NCBI GenBank assembly: GCA_963696025.1 | Contig: CAVOII010000004.1 | Coordinates: forward strand, 868,001 to 932,000 | DNA length: 64,000 bases | From: JABCYV01 sp963696025 | GTDB taxonomy: Bacteria; Acidobacteriota; Terriglobia; Terriglobales; Acidobacteriaceae | Direction: 5' to 3' | Shown: piece by piece, positions 35,359 through 44,242 of the stretch | Layout of the letters: each line of letters begins with the position of its first letter | How positions within the stretch are numbered: the stretch's first letter is position 1 | Notes under the pieces: model-generated | Told to the model about the DNA's origin: nothing | Databases searched by the model: none | The model's input: the letters and a program-made list of their open reading frames with translations, nothing else | Program-made: the position numbers and the translations under genes

Positions 35359-37941
35359 TCATTCGCGCGTCTCGACCTGGGTGGGTAGAGTGATGTAAAA
35401 ACTCGCCCCAGGCTGAGAGTTGTCGGCGGCCCACAAACGGCCGCCATGCGATTCCACGATAGAGCGGCTGATCCGAAGTCCCATGCCGGTGCCGTGAGGT
35501 TTGGTGGTAAAGAAGGCATTAAAGACCTGGTCCGCCTGCTGCGGCGGGAGCCCGACGCCGGTATCGCTGATCGAGAGCATAAGTTGGCCGTCTTCGGCCT
35601 GCTGCGAGCGGATGATTAGTTCGCGCGTTCCATCTGCATCTTTCATCGCGTCGATGCCGTTGATCATGAGGTTCATCAGCACTTGCTGCAATTGAACGCG
35701 ATCGGCCATGACTTGGGGAAGATCTGCCAGTTGCGTCCGAATTGATACAGAGTACCGCGTTGCCTCGCCGTTCAAAAGGACGATCATCTCCCGAATGACT
35801 TCATTTACATCAACTAACTCCCGTTGCGGAGTACCTTTCTTGAACAGCAGCCGGATCCGACTAATGATTTCCCCAGCACGGGTTGCGTCTTTGACGATCC
35901 TCGACGCGGCCTGGCGCGCCTCTTCCACATCCGGACGATCGCGTGTAAGCCATCGCAGGCATGTATTGGCGTCGGTGACGGCGGCGGCAATTGGTTGATT
36001 CACTTCATGCGCCAGGGAGGCAGTCAGCTCGCCCATCGTGGTCACCCTGTTTATGTGCGCGAGGTCCGCCTGTAGCTGCCGCAATCTCTCGCGCTCTTCA
36101 CCCGCCAGCTTACGTTCAATCGCAATGCCAGCGAGGTGGGTGGCCATTTCCAGGGCGCGGGTCTCAGCCGGGCTCGGACTACACGGTTCGCGGTAATACA
36201 TGGCAAATGAGCCCAGCGCCTTGCCTGAATGCGCAAGTATGGGGGTCGACCAGCAGGCGCGCAATCCATAGGGCTCGGCTACGCCCCGATACGGCTCCCA
36301 GAGCGGATCTTGGAGAATATCAGTGACGACAACAGGCTCTCTGCGGTACATGGCCGTGCCGCATGATCCCGCCTTCGGTCCGATGGGAAGGCCATCGATG
36401 GCGTCAATGTAAGACTTGGGAAGGGTAGGAGCAGCCCCGTGCCGCACGTGTTGCCCGTCCTCATCGAGAAGTAGGACAGAGCAAAGCAGGCCGGCAAATT
36501 GGGCTTCCACAACCCGCACCAACTGCTCCAGTATTTCCTCCAGAGGAGCATCGCGGGCTATCATCTCCAAAATACGGCTCTCTCCGTCGCGGAGCGCCTC
36601 TGCCCGCTTGCGCTCTGTGACGTCCATCAAGGTGCCGACGATCTCAGTGACTTCGCCTGACTCATCCGTCATGGGGTGAGCGATCGAGTGAAGGTGCTTT
36701 ATTCTTCCATCCGGAAGAACAATTCTCCAATCGAACTCAGAATCCTCCTTCAATGTGGTCTCGCTTTTCGCTTTCTGCACGATTGCAGGTCGATCTTCAG
36801 GGTGAACTCGTTCGAGGATGTCCAACCACGTGGGCTTCACTTTGTCGGGGTCATAGCCGAAGATGCGAAAGGTCTCTTGCGACCAGAAGCGAGCGTCGGT
36901 ACGCACATTCCAGGCCCAACTGCCGCTCTGGGTGAGTCTTTGAGCTTGAGCTAAATAACCCTCGCTCCGCATTAGGGCTCCGTCTGCTCGCTTGCGATCC
37001 GTGATATCCGTCACCGCTCCCACGAATTCAAAGTTTCCCGATTCATCGTTTTTTGAGGGATGACTCACAACTCGAACGTACTTCACTGAGCCGTCCGGCA
37101 TCATCAGGCGATGTTCAAAATCAAAAGTCTTCCTATCCCGTGACCCGCGTTCGATTGTCTGGCTCACGAGCGCGGCGTCTTCCGGATGAACCCGTTGAAG
37201 AATAAGTTCCACAGTCGGTACGGTGGTTCTGTCGTATTGGAAAATTCGAAAGGTTTCCTCTGACCAGATGATGTCGCCAGTCGAAGGTCTCCAGCCGAAG
37301 CTTCCCGTATGACTGAGCCTTTGAGCTTCCGCCAAATATGCCTCACTGCGTCGCAGGTCGTCGTTGACCGTCGTCAGTTGTTTCGTCCGCTCGACGACTC
37401 GTTGTTCGAGCATCTCTGCGATCCGTTTCTGCTCGCCGGAGCGTCGGGCCTCCTGCAATCCAATTCCCGCCTGGTTGGTCGCGACACGCAGCAGAAGCCG
37501 TTCGACTTCGGTCGGGAAATCAGCTCGCCGAGAGCCGGTTACCAACACGCCAGCTTCGTTCTGAAAACCCAGCGAGAACGATGCGATCGAGACTTCCCCC
37601 TCTCCTACCGGATCCGGAACCACGCACTGCGAAGGGGTTTGGTCATCGGTCAACCAGCGGTCGAGAGCTTGACCGAATTGCCGCGGCTGAACGGAGGAAC
37701 TCCGGTGATCACACAACCGGACTATCTCAATTGGCGGACCGTCACTCGCGTCGCCCAGCCGCGCATACGCGAAATCGAGGCGTAACATAGTGAGGAGCAC
37801 GTCGAGCAGAGTGCCCAGTATCTGGGATGATTCACTGCCACTCCAAATCGCGGGAAGCGCCAGAACACTGATTAGATCGTTGATGCAGCTCTGAAGACGC
37901 TTGATCTCGGCTGTACTTTCCATTTCCCACTTCCGGGTCAT
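35359..37941 (-). CDS. soluble multi-sensor histidine kinase (GAF-PAS-PAS-GAF)
   Basis: 860 residues without membrane helices. An N-terminal GAF-like region (about 25-170) is followed by two PAS/PAC modules (about 195-320 and 330-450, each with a WSxETFRIFxYD motif and a VGxxxDxTxRKRAxxxL linker) and a second GAF (about 460-610, GSCGTAMYRREPVVVTDI). The HisKA domain has LAHEVNQPIAAA, and HATPase_c has NLMINGIDAM, DTGVGLPP and GTGMGLRIS. ATG 37941 overlaps by 4 bp the stop codon that ends the MEDS frame if its internal UGA is read through, implying translational coupling. The partner response regulator is reduced to a stub just downstream. Confidence 0.92.
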   Translation of the reverse strand: MTRKWEMESTAEIKRLQSCINDLISVLALPAIWSGSESSQILGTLLDVLLTMLRLDFAYARLGDASDGPPIEIVRLCDHRSSSVQPRQFGQALDRWLTDDQTPSQCVVPDPVGEGEVSIASFSLGFQNEAGVLVTGSRRADFPTEVERLLLRVATNQAGIGLQEARRSGEQKRIAEMLEQRVVERTKQLTTVNDDLRRSEAYLAEAQRLSHTGSFGWRPSTGDIIWSEETFRIFQYDRTTVPTVELILQRVHPEDAALVSQTIERGSRDRKTFDFEHRLMMPDGSVKYVRVVSHPSKNDESGNFEFVGAVTDITDRKRADGALMRSEGYLAQAQRLTQSGSWAWNVRTDARFWSQETFRIFGYDPDKVKPTWLDILERVHPEDRPAIVQKAKSETTLKEDSEFDWRIVLPDGRIKHLHSIAHPMTDESGEVTEIVGTLMDVTERKRAEALRDGESRILEMIARDAPLEEILEQLVRVVEAQFAGLLCSVLLLDEDGQHVRHGAAPTLPKSYIDAIDGLPIGPKAGSCGTAMYRREPVVVTDILQDPLWEPYRGVAEPYGLRACWSTPILAHSGKALGSFAMYYREPCSPSPAETRALEMATHLAGIAIERKLAGEERERLRQLQADLAHINRVTTMGELTASLAHEVNQPIAAAVTDANTCLRWLTRDRPDVEEARQAASRIVKDATRAGEIISRIRLLFKKGTPQRELVDVNEVIREMIVLLNGEATRYSVSIRTQLADLPQVMADRVQLQQVLMNLMINGIDAMKDADGTRELIIRSQQAEDGQLMLSISDTGVGLPPQQADQVFNAFFTTKPHGTGMGLRISRSIVESHGGRLWAADNSQPGASFYITLPTQVETRE

Positions 37942-38636
37942 GCCGCTGACGGGGGCGCGGCGTTGCGGGTGGTCTGCCGCTCACGCAGCTCGCGCAAGAA
38001 TTCGTCCGGCGGAACGAAAAAGGGGTTCTCCTGGAGGGTGCCGCCGATGATGATCATGGGGTGGGTCCGCATGATGTCGACGACGATCTGCCCGCCAAAC
38101 TTGGCGAGATCGTAGATTCATATGACCGGATCCTTATAGCGAGGCAAAACATAGTTCAGTCGCGTCTCGTATTCTACCAAATCGTCGACGCCCGGCCGAT
38201 CTTCGAGCGCCCATTCCATGTGCGCGACCAGCCGGGTGCGCGCGAACCCTTGTTGCTTGCCTCCGTCGAGGACCTCCTGGATCAGAGCCAACATCCGGTC
38301 CTGATCGAAGTGACCGTCGCGTAGGTACGCGTCAGCCCAGTTGCGTAGCTCGAACTGGCCACTCGTTTCCGCTGTGTCGACATCGATGCCAGCCGACACC
38401 AGCCGTAGGCGGTGCTCCGAGCGTAGCTTGGGGTCGACGATGTGGAACGCCTTCTCGCCCCGATCGAAACCGTCTTTGATGAATGGAAGCAGCACCCGGT
38501 ATTCTTCATTGGGGTTATGAAAGAAAGCGCAGACGTGGCGCTGCGCGTCAAGCACCGAGCCTGCGAACCGAATGGGTTTGCTAGCCTCACTCGGCGCTCC
38601 TCCAGTGAAGTTCACACGATCATGAGTGGGATCCAT
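37938..38636 (-). CDS. MEDS-domain sensory protein with in-frame UGA at a conserved Cys (candidate selenoprotein)
   Basis: ATG 38636 (MDPTHDRVNF) follows a strong AAGGAGGAC. The MEDS (DcmR-type sensory) domain is clear: RHVCAFFHNPNEEYRVLLPF, IVDPKLRSEHRLRL and MEWALEDRPGVDDLVEYETR. At codon 173 a TGA (38120-38118) falls in YKDPVI-U-IYDLAKFGG, where relatives have Cys (VICTYDL-type). The same frame then runs on as IVVDIMRTHPMIIIGG, QENPFFVPPDEFLRELRER, the normal family C-terminus, to TGA 37938, which overlaps the kinase ATG. A bulged stem-loop follows the UGA. Either Sec is inserted or a single nonsense mutation truncates the last quarter. Role: likely an input or regulator for the kinase cluster. 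Confidence 0.75.
38085..38111 (-). promoter_or_regulatory. candidate SECIS stem-loop in the MEDS gene
   Basis: Starting 7 nt after the UGA on the minus strand, GATCT-CGCCA pairs with TGGCG-(GGC)-AGATC. This gives 10 base pairs with a 3-nt bulge and a 4-nt AGTT loop, with the loop G 18 nt after the UGA. The position and shape suit a bacterial SECIS, but the bases also encode the conserved DLAKFGGQI, so chance is possible. Confidence 0.4.
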
Positions 38637-38920
38637 AGAGTCCTCCTTCGAGAGGCGGCCGCGGGTTGCAGCCGCTTGCGGCACAGGAAGAAGTCGCCGG
38701 AAACTATTACCCGTACCCAACGCCAAAAATCGAGCCCACGGCACACCATGCGACCCGGTTACTGTAATTATCCAAAGAGATTTTACGCTCATTGCGCGCC
38801 TAGAAGCGGAGGATTTCGGCGGAATGGAATTCGGCTTTGTTTACAGGCTCGTCGGGCGGAGGGCGAGGGACTCAGGCCTTTCAGATCAAAATTGTGAGCT
38901 GTGCACTCGGAGATTCATCC

Positions 38921-39280
38921 CTAGTGGACAACAGGCCCGTCGGTCAGCAAATGCTGTAACTCGGAGGTAAGTTTATCTGTGCTCACGCAGCTCTCTGTCC
39001 ATGAGAGCGAGCCGTCAATATAGTCATCGCACAGGAGCATTACGGGAATGTTTGGGCGAATTTTCCTTAAGCTCACCGCCACGTCAAAGCTGGCCTGTTA
39101 TCTCACCCGCGTATCGATCACGACGGCGGCGACTGAGTGCATGATGTATAGCAGTGCGACTCCTTCTATTGGGCTGTCTGTGCTCACGATCTCATAGCCC
39201 ATTTCTTCGAGTTTGGCAAAAACCGAATTGCTACTGTTCTCACCGTCGGTTATCTGGAGAATTGTTTTGTGTTCCATCAT
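38921..39280 (-). pseudogene. response-regulator-like protein interrupted by TAA
   Basis: From ATG 39280 (MMEHKTILQITDGE) the frame reads like a degenerate receiver domain (EEMGYEIVSTDSPIEGVALL, SVAAVVIDTRV) and hits TAA at 39100-39098. In the same frame it continues QASFDVAVSLRKIRPNIPVM, then LLCDDYIDGSLSW, to TAG 38921, which has the pattern of the second half of a receiver. A single sense-to-TAA change explains the break. The phospho-acceptor Asp region reads VVIDTRV, so the Asp may be kept. Confidence 0.6.
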
Positions 39281-39326
39281 TTTTCGCCTTCGTGTGCTGT
39301 CAGTTTCAGAAGCAGCTTTCGCGAGC

Positions 39327-39352
39327 GAGCCCGGGTCCTCGAACCCGGGCTC
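39327..39352 (-). terminator. GC-rich hairpin after the secreted-protein gene
   Basis: GAGCCCGGGT (39327-39336) and ACCCGGGCTC (39343-39352) form a perfect 10-bp stem with a 6-nt loop, 27 bp downstream of the minus-strand gene ending at 39379. No T run follows on that strand, so it is an imperfect terminator candidate or an RNA-stabilising hairpin. Confidence 0.45.
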
Positions 39353-39378
39353 TGACCAGCGAATGCCAGGCCACACCC

Positions 39379-39855
39379 TTAGTTGCCGGCGCCGGTAGTC
39401 TCGGAATCGCCCGTTGGTTGATGGTCGGCTACGATAGTCAGCTCAGTACCCTGAGCTAGGAGTTTCTCCTGTTGTCCGGAATACACGAACTCATGACCGA
39501 TTTCGCGTCCGCGATAAAACCACTTCAGGAGGGCATCCAGTCCACCCGGTTTCGGCTCTGCCAATGTGATGTCGGTATCACCGGTTGGCTCCCGACGCTG
39601 TGTTGGGTTAGTCTGAAAGGTTCCGTACAGGACAGTTCCATCCGCATTGAATAGCTGCACAATATTCAGGTCATCGCGGTCAGCTAGCTTGAATAAATAG
39701 CTCCCAGCGGGCAGTACCTGTCCAGGGATCTGAATCGGTTCGCTGAAGGTAATATTTGTTGCTTGGTCTCCCTCGTCGGCATGAGCGGCGAGTTCGAAGA
39801 AAAGAGTAAAAGCAATAATCAAACCTACGACAATGTAACCTTTATTGATTTTCAT
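39379..39855 (-). CDS. secreted protein of unknown function with LPAGxYxF motif
   Basis: 158 residues. A signal peptide (YIVVGLIIAFTLFFELAAHA) is followed by a small beta-rich domain: FSEPIQIPGQVLPAGSYLFK, DDLNIVQLFNADGTVLYGTF, and a second half ending FVYSGQQEKLLAQGTELTIV. Proteins with this 'PGxxLPAGxYxFxL' pattern are common in Acidobacteriota and have no known function (recalled, not checked). AAGGAGATATACC just before the ATG is a strong ribosome site. Confidence 0.78.
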   Translation of the reverse strand: MKINKGYIVVGLIIAFTLFFELAAHADEGDQATNITFSEPIQIPGQVLPAGSYLFKLADRDDLNIVQLFNADGTVLYGTFQTNPTQRREPTGDTDITLAEPKPGGLDALLKWFYRGREIGHEFVYSGQQEKLLAQGTELTIVADHQPTGDSETTGAGN

Positions 39856-40199
39856 TTCGGTATATCTCCTTCGGAAGTACTTACTGCACGCCTCGTTCCA
39901 GTCAAAAAGGACATTTGACGAGGGTCAACAAACTTAATAGATCCACGCACTTTCAGACTTGAATCCTGCAACATTGGCGCCGGTAGTTCGTTTTCGATAT
40001 GTGAACGGGGCATCAAAACTGTCCAAATGCCGACGCAGCTATCACTCTGCGGACACTGTGAGCCGTGAACCGCGGAGCAGACGGCGCGCAAAGCCTTGTG
40101 CCACGGTCAATCAACGTTTGGAGATCTGCTTGCAAATCAAGAGTCGCGACTCTCGAATGCTCGGACAAAGTGAATCGAACTAGGAAGAACGGAGTTGTA
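39856..40199. other. intergenic region with a 14-bp palindrome
   Basis: About 340 bp between divergent genes. It holds the perfect palindrome AGAGTCGCGACTCT at 40140-40153, about 45 bp upstream of the metallothionein-like gene, which could be an operator. Nothing else recognisable. Confidence 0.4.
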
Positions 40200-40433
40200 C
40201 TGACGAACCTAAAAACGAAAAAGTGCGCGCACATACCATGTCTATGCGATGTGCCAAATGGAGAAGAATTCTGCGGAGAATCGTGTCGTGACGCAGGCAG
40301 CGAAGACGTGGAAGTCGCGTGTCAATGCGACCGTCCGTTGTGTCCACTCAGGTTTCTCGATCCCTCGATTCTGATCGCATCCCTGGTCGGGCTGTCATTA
40401 CACGCCCGAGCCACTGCTGGGACGGAAGGTTGA
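40200..40433 (+). CDS. bacterial metallothionein-like protein, non-standard start
   Basis: The first part reads KCAHIPCLCDVPNGEEFCGE, SCRDAGSED and VACQCDRPLC. This matches the bacterial (SmtA/BmtA) metallothionein pattern CAHxxCxCxV...YCSxxCxxA...CxCxHxxC, with nine Cys and one His for zinc, cadmium or copper binding. No ATG is near; CTG 40200, or GTT and GTA just before it, follow AGGAAGAACGGAG at a suitable distance, so the start may be rare or mutated. An ATG far upstream (40065) adds unlikely residues. The tail after PLCPLRF (hydrophobic) is not typical, so the 3' end may be altered. It may belong to the metal-stress genes of this organism. Confidence 0.6.
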   Translation: MTNLKTKKCAHIPCLCDVPNGEEFCGESCRDAGSEDVEVACQCDRPLCPLRFLDPSILIASLVGLSLHARATAGTEG

Positions 40434-40500
40434 GCTGCAGAGAGTGAAGCCGATCGCACCCGGCGAGCATCTGACAAACAGAGTAACTTGGAGAGTAAAC

Positions 40501-41385
40501 ATGAAAGAGAAAATCGAAAAAATGAGTCTGCCGGCCGCTGGCGCCGGAACAATCTCACTTGGTGGCGAACTCACCGTTAACCGTCTCGGCTTCGGGGCAA
40601 TGCGTATTACCGGTAACGGAATTTGGGGGCCACCCAAAGATCCGGCGGCGGTGATCGCGGTTCTTCGCCGAGCCGTCGAGCTGGGAGTCAACTTCATCGA
40701 TACTGCTGATTCGTACGGTCCTAATGTGAGCGAAGAGCTGATCGCCGAGGCGCTGGCGCCATACCCAAAGGACCTTGTCATTGCGACCAAAGGTGGATGG
40801 AATCGACCCGGGCCGAACCAATGGACCCACGATGCCACCCCGGCGCACTTGCGTGAGGCTTTGGAAGGCAGTCTGAAGCGACTGCGCCTCGACCGGATTG
40901 ACGTCTACCAGTTGCACGCGCCTGATCCCGTTGTGCCTTTCGATGCTTCAGTTGAAACCTTGGCTAACCTGCAAATGGAAGGAAAGATCCGGTTGATCGG
41001 GCTATCCAATGTCACCGTGGAACACATCGAGCGGGCGCGGAAAATTGTAAAAATCGTGTCGGTGCAGAACCGGTACAGTTTTGCCGATCGCGAGTGGGAC
41101 CACGTCGTGGATTATTGCGAACGCAACCGGATCGCGTTCATCCCCTGGTTCCCGCTTGGAGCAGGAACCGTCGCGGGCAGGCTGCTAGAGAGGATTGCGA
41201 AAGCTCGCGGAGCGAAACCTATCCAGATCGCGTTGGAGTGGTTGCTGAAGCGATCTCCGCTAATGCTGCCCATCCCCGGAACTTCCTCGGTTGCGCATCT
41301 GGAGGAGAATGTGCAGGCAGCATCGCTGCAATTGACTGAGGAAGAATACTCAGAGCTCACAGGAACCGCCGCGCTGGCGTCCTGA
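40501..41385 (+). CDS. aldo/keto reductase
   Basis: 294 residues from ATG 40501 (MKEKIEKMSLPAAGAG), preceded by TTGGAGAGT; an upstream in-frame GTG (40444) is less likely. The family tetrad is visible: Asp and Tyr in FIDTADSYGPN, Lys in VIATKGGW and His in YQLHAPDP. NADPH-binding residues lie in the C-terminal IPGTSSVAHLEEN segment. It is expected to reduce aldehydes or ketones to alcohols with NADPH. Related to the YajO/YdbC subgroup; substrate unknown. Confidence 0.92.
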   Translation: MKEKIEKMSLPAAGAGTISLGGELTVNRLGFGAMRITGNGIWGPPKDPAAVIAVLRRAVELGVNFIDTADSYGPNVSEELIAEALAPYPKDLVIATKGGWNRPGPNQWTHDATPAHLREALEGSLKRLRLDRIDVYQLHAPDPVVPFDASVETLANLQMEGKIRLIGLSNVTVEHIERARKIVKIVSVQNRYSFADREWDHVVDYCERNRIAFIPWFPLGAGTVAGRLLERIAKARGAKPIQIALEWLLKRSPLMLPIPGTSSVAHLEENVQAASLQLTEEEYSELTGTAALAS

Positions 41386-41950
41386 GCCGAAGCTGGCCTC
41401 AAGTATTGCAAGTGGAATGTCATGGGCTGCCCTATCGGGACCCGAGCGTCGTCGGGAGCGCGTGGCATTCCCAGGGGCACTGGATGCAATTGAGGAGGTC
41501 CGTCGCTAAGAACTGCCTGCGGATCGAAGGTGCTTATTTTGCGAGTCCCCTCCCGCTAAACTCGCGGAAAAGAATGAGGTCCTAAGAAAATAGCCGATCG
41601 GACTTTGCTCCTATCGCTGGTCGGCATTCTCACGCTTCGATCCTTGACCGACGGCTACAAGGTTCCCGGCCCGCAAAGCGGCAAATAGTTGCTCCCCTGG
41701 TCCGGCAATCCTAAATCAAGTAGTAGCTCCGACGTTAATTACCGTTTGATCATAGGGTAACCACGGTATTGTTCGCGCCTATAGTTTCCGTTAAGTTTCT
41801 GTCGCTTCTTTCTGGGGTGCGCGTTAGCCGATGGCCAGCTACTGCTACACCTCCCAAGCTGTTTTCCGGGTGGTTTTGATTTAACGAGACGCCGCTTAGC
41901 GTTACCCAACCACCTCTTCACGGATCACACAATCAGAAAAGAGGAAGACC
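41386..41950. other. intergenic region without a supported gene
   Basis: About 565 bp. Short frames on both strands lack motifs. AAAGAGGAAG precedes the next gene as its ribosome site, and the promoter is presumably within the AT-rich stretch at 41720-41800. I could not recognise a riboswitch or repeat. Confidence 0.4.
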
Positions 41951-43558
41951 ATGCGCCGGACAAGTCTCGTCCTCCTGTGCGTAGTTTGCTTGGTAGTGCT
42001 TGGGGCCGTGATGATCGCCCGAGGCGTTTCGGCTCAGAATGCAACCTCATCGATTTACTTCCCTTACCCGACCGGTATCATCCCATCCGATCTGGTGTCG
42101 GAAATAGCAAGAGTTAACCGTGAAGTGGGTCTGGTTGAATCGGAAGCTCTTACGCAGTGGAACTCACTGCCAAAGAATTCGGGAACCGCAATGAGGCAAG
42201 TCCAACTACTGGGGAAGATCGAGCTTTTCGACAAAAATCTGTCGGTTAACAAGAATCAAGCCTGTTCTTTCTGCCATATGCCCTACGCCGGCTTCAGCGG
42301 ACCAATCCCCTCCGTGAATTTGGGCCCTGTCGCATATCCTGGATCGAGTCATTTCCGGTTCGGCAAGCGGAAACCCCAGAGTTACACCTATTCACCGTTT
42401 TACCCCGTGCTGCAGTTCAACACGGTCCAGGCGAATTTCTACGGCGGCAACTTCTGGGATCTGCGCGCAACCGGATTCCTGCTCCAAAGCCCTGATGCGG
42501 AACAGGCGCAAGATCCTGTCAGAGATACGCAGGAAATGGGCTCGCCCGACTCCGCTTGCATCGTGCGGCGGCTATCCCAAAGTGCCTACCGGAAGGTTTT
42601 TGAAACCGTCTGGGGCCCGCAGGCGTTCGTGATCAACTGGCCGTCCAACGTCGATCAGATCTGTGCCACCCCGGCTGGGGCGGCTGTATTTGGAGGAAAT
42701 CCCACGCCGGTCAACCTCAGTCCTGTGGACCGGGGCCGCTCCAACGCAACTTTTGATCAATACGCGTTGGCAATTACCGCGTATGAAGGCTCACCGGACG
42801 TAAGTGCTTTCTCGTCGAAATTTGATGCCTTCCTGGCTGGCAAGTACACCATGACTGCAGACGAGACGGCTGGTTATAACCTGTTTCGTGGAAAGGGTAA
42901 CTGCAATTCCTGCCACCTCGATGGCAGATCGACGACATTGACGCCAGGCCAAACTGACGACGGCATGGCCGCGGACGTGGCGCCCAAGTTCACCGACACT
43001 ACTTCAGCGAATCTTGGCCTACCCAAGAATCCTGTCGATCCGTTTTACTTTGAGAGTACTCCGGACAGCTTCGGATTTACTCCAAACCCAGCCGGTTTCG
43101 GCTTCACTGACTTGGGAGTCGGGCTCTTTCTGCGAAATCTTTCCGGGACGACGCCGAACTCGAACTGGACACCGTTGGCCCCTGATTTCGACGGCTTTAT
43201 GCAGGTGGCTACCGCTCGAAACGTGGACATGAGGCCCAAGTGTCCCAATGGCAAGACCTTTCCGAAAGCATATATGCACAACGGATACTTGAAGAGCCTG
43301 GAGGAAGTCGTCCACTTCTATAACACCCGCGATGTATTCCCGTTCGACGTGGAATCTGGACATTGCCCCGCTGGAACCAAGGAGAAGGTGAACTGTTGGC
43401 CTACACCCGAGGTTCCGCAGACGAAGGACATGACGGTAGGTAAGCTCGGTTTGACGACTACGGAAGAAGCCCAGGTCGTCGCCTTCCTCAAGACGCTAAC
43501 CGACGGCTTTACCACACCTTACCCAGACTCCAACACCTTTACCGGAAGTTGCCCTTAA
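41951..43558 (+). CDS. secreted di-heme cytochrome c peroxidase/MauG-family protein
   Basis: 535 residues with a signal peptide (VLLCVVCLVVLGAVMI, cleavage near VSA). Two c-type heme sites are present, CSFCH near residue 105 and CNSCH near residue 318, in the spacing of bacterial di-heme peroxidases. ELFDKNLSVNKNQACSFCH and YNLFRGKGNCNSCH are the usual contexts, and PKAYMHNGYLKSLEEVVHFYNTRD with its Met-His near the C-terminus is also typical. It may reduce hydrogen peroxide or oxidise a protein or small substrate in the periplasm. It stands before a small fibronectin-like secreted protein that may be co-transcribed. Confidence 0.88.
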   Translation: MRRTSLVLLCVVCLVVLGAVMIARGVSAQNATSSIYFPYPTGIIPSDLVSEIARVNREVGLVESEALTQWNSLPKNSGTAMRQVQLLGKIELFDKNLSVNKNQACSFCHMPYAGFSGPIPSVNLGPVAYPGSSHFRFGKRKPQSYTYSPFYPVLQFNTVQANFYGGNFWDLRATGFLLQSPDAEQAQDPVRDTQEMGSPDSACIVRRLSQSAYRKVFETVWGPQAFVINWPSNVDQICATPAGAAVFGGNPTPVNLSPVDRGRSNATFDQYALAITAYEGSPDVSAFSSKFDAFLAGKYTMTADETAGYNLFRGKGNCNSCHLDGRSTTLTPGQTDDGMAADVAPKFTDTTSANLGLPKNPVDPFYFESTPDSFGFTPNPAGFGFTDLGVGLFLRNLSGTTPNSNWTPLAPDFDGFMQVATARNVDMRPKCPNGKTFPKAYMHNGYLKSLEEVVHFYNTRDVFPFDVESGHCPAGTKEKVNCWPTPEVPQTKDMTVGKLGLTTTEEAQVVAFLKTLTDGFTTPYPDSNTFTGSCP

Positions 43559-43690
43559 CTTGAGTCTTTCTCCTCCGGTTCTTCTACTCTGCACGAAATG
43601 CTGAAAAGCGGCCGCAGGGGGAAGAGCCGGAGGAGAAACGGATTGGAGGTCTCGTTGCAACGAGTTGAAACACCTGCGTTGGCCTGTTAT

Positions 43691-44110
43691 ATGACCAGAC
43701 CACTTCTGTCAATTGCGATCACGGTTTGGGTCAGCGTCTTGATCTTCCCGATCCAAGCTGTCTCCCAGCAACCTCTGGCTGCTAACACAGCTAGGCGCAT
43801 GCAGATCATCAGGGGACCAGAACTGGAGTCGGCTACGGATAATTCCGCTATTATCCGGTGGACGACCAATACCGGCAACAACCTAATCGAGCACTCGGTA
43901 GTGCATTACGGTACGGACCCCAAGGATCTCAGTCGTAGAGCCGAATCACTGAACCGGTGGAATCAAAATCTGCCGCACATGATCCACCGTGTGTCTGTAA
44001 TGAACCTGATGCCACGAACGACGTATTACTACAAGGTTGAATCGATGCGCGGCGATGGAACGCCCCTCGGAGGAAGCAGTCGCACTATAAGCCAATTCAC
44101 CACACGTTAG
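43691..44110 (+). CDS. secreted fibronectin type III-like / purple acid phosphatase N-domain protein
   Basis: About 139 residues from ATG 43691 (MTRPLLSIAITVWVSVLIF), a typical signal peptide; an ATG at 43598 gives an unlikely basic extension. The mature part IRGPELESATDNSAIIRWTT, EHSVVHYGT and LMPRTTYYYKVES has the beta-sandwich pattern of FnIII domains and of the N-terminal domain of metallophosphatases. No catalytic domain follows. It lies 130 bp after the cytochrome gene. Confidence 0.7.
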   Translation: MTRPLLSIAITVWVSVLIFPIQAVSQQPLAANTARRMQIIRGPELESATDNSAIIRWTTNTGNNLIEHSVVHYGTDPKDLSRRAESLNRWNQNLPHMIHRVSVMNLMPRTTYYYKVESMRGDGTPLGGSSRTISQFTTR

Positions 44111-44242
44111 TATCGATACGGGCACAGACCTCGGTCAGCTTAAGCGGGAAAACCCTAGCAAGGAACTGGTCGATCTGCAACAACCGGGTTGCTCGATCGA
44201 TCACTTCACAAGTGTGAGGCCAGGCCCGGTCGGGTTTGAAGC

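Noticed and set aside
39098..39100. Stop inside the response-regulator-like gene as another recoding site
   Set aside because: The codon is TAA, not TGA, and the position is not a Cys; a nonsense mutation is the simpler reading.
41739..41921. 60-codon basic minus-strand frame
   Set aside because: Composition is unlike a protein, and there is no motif or ribosome site.
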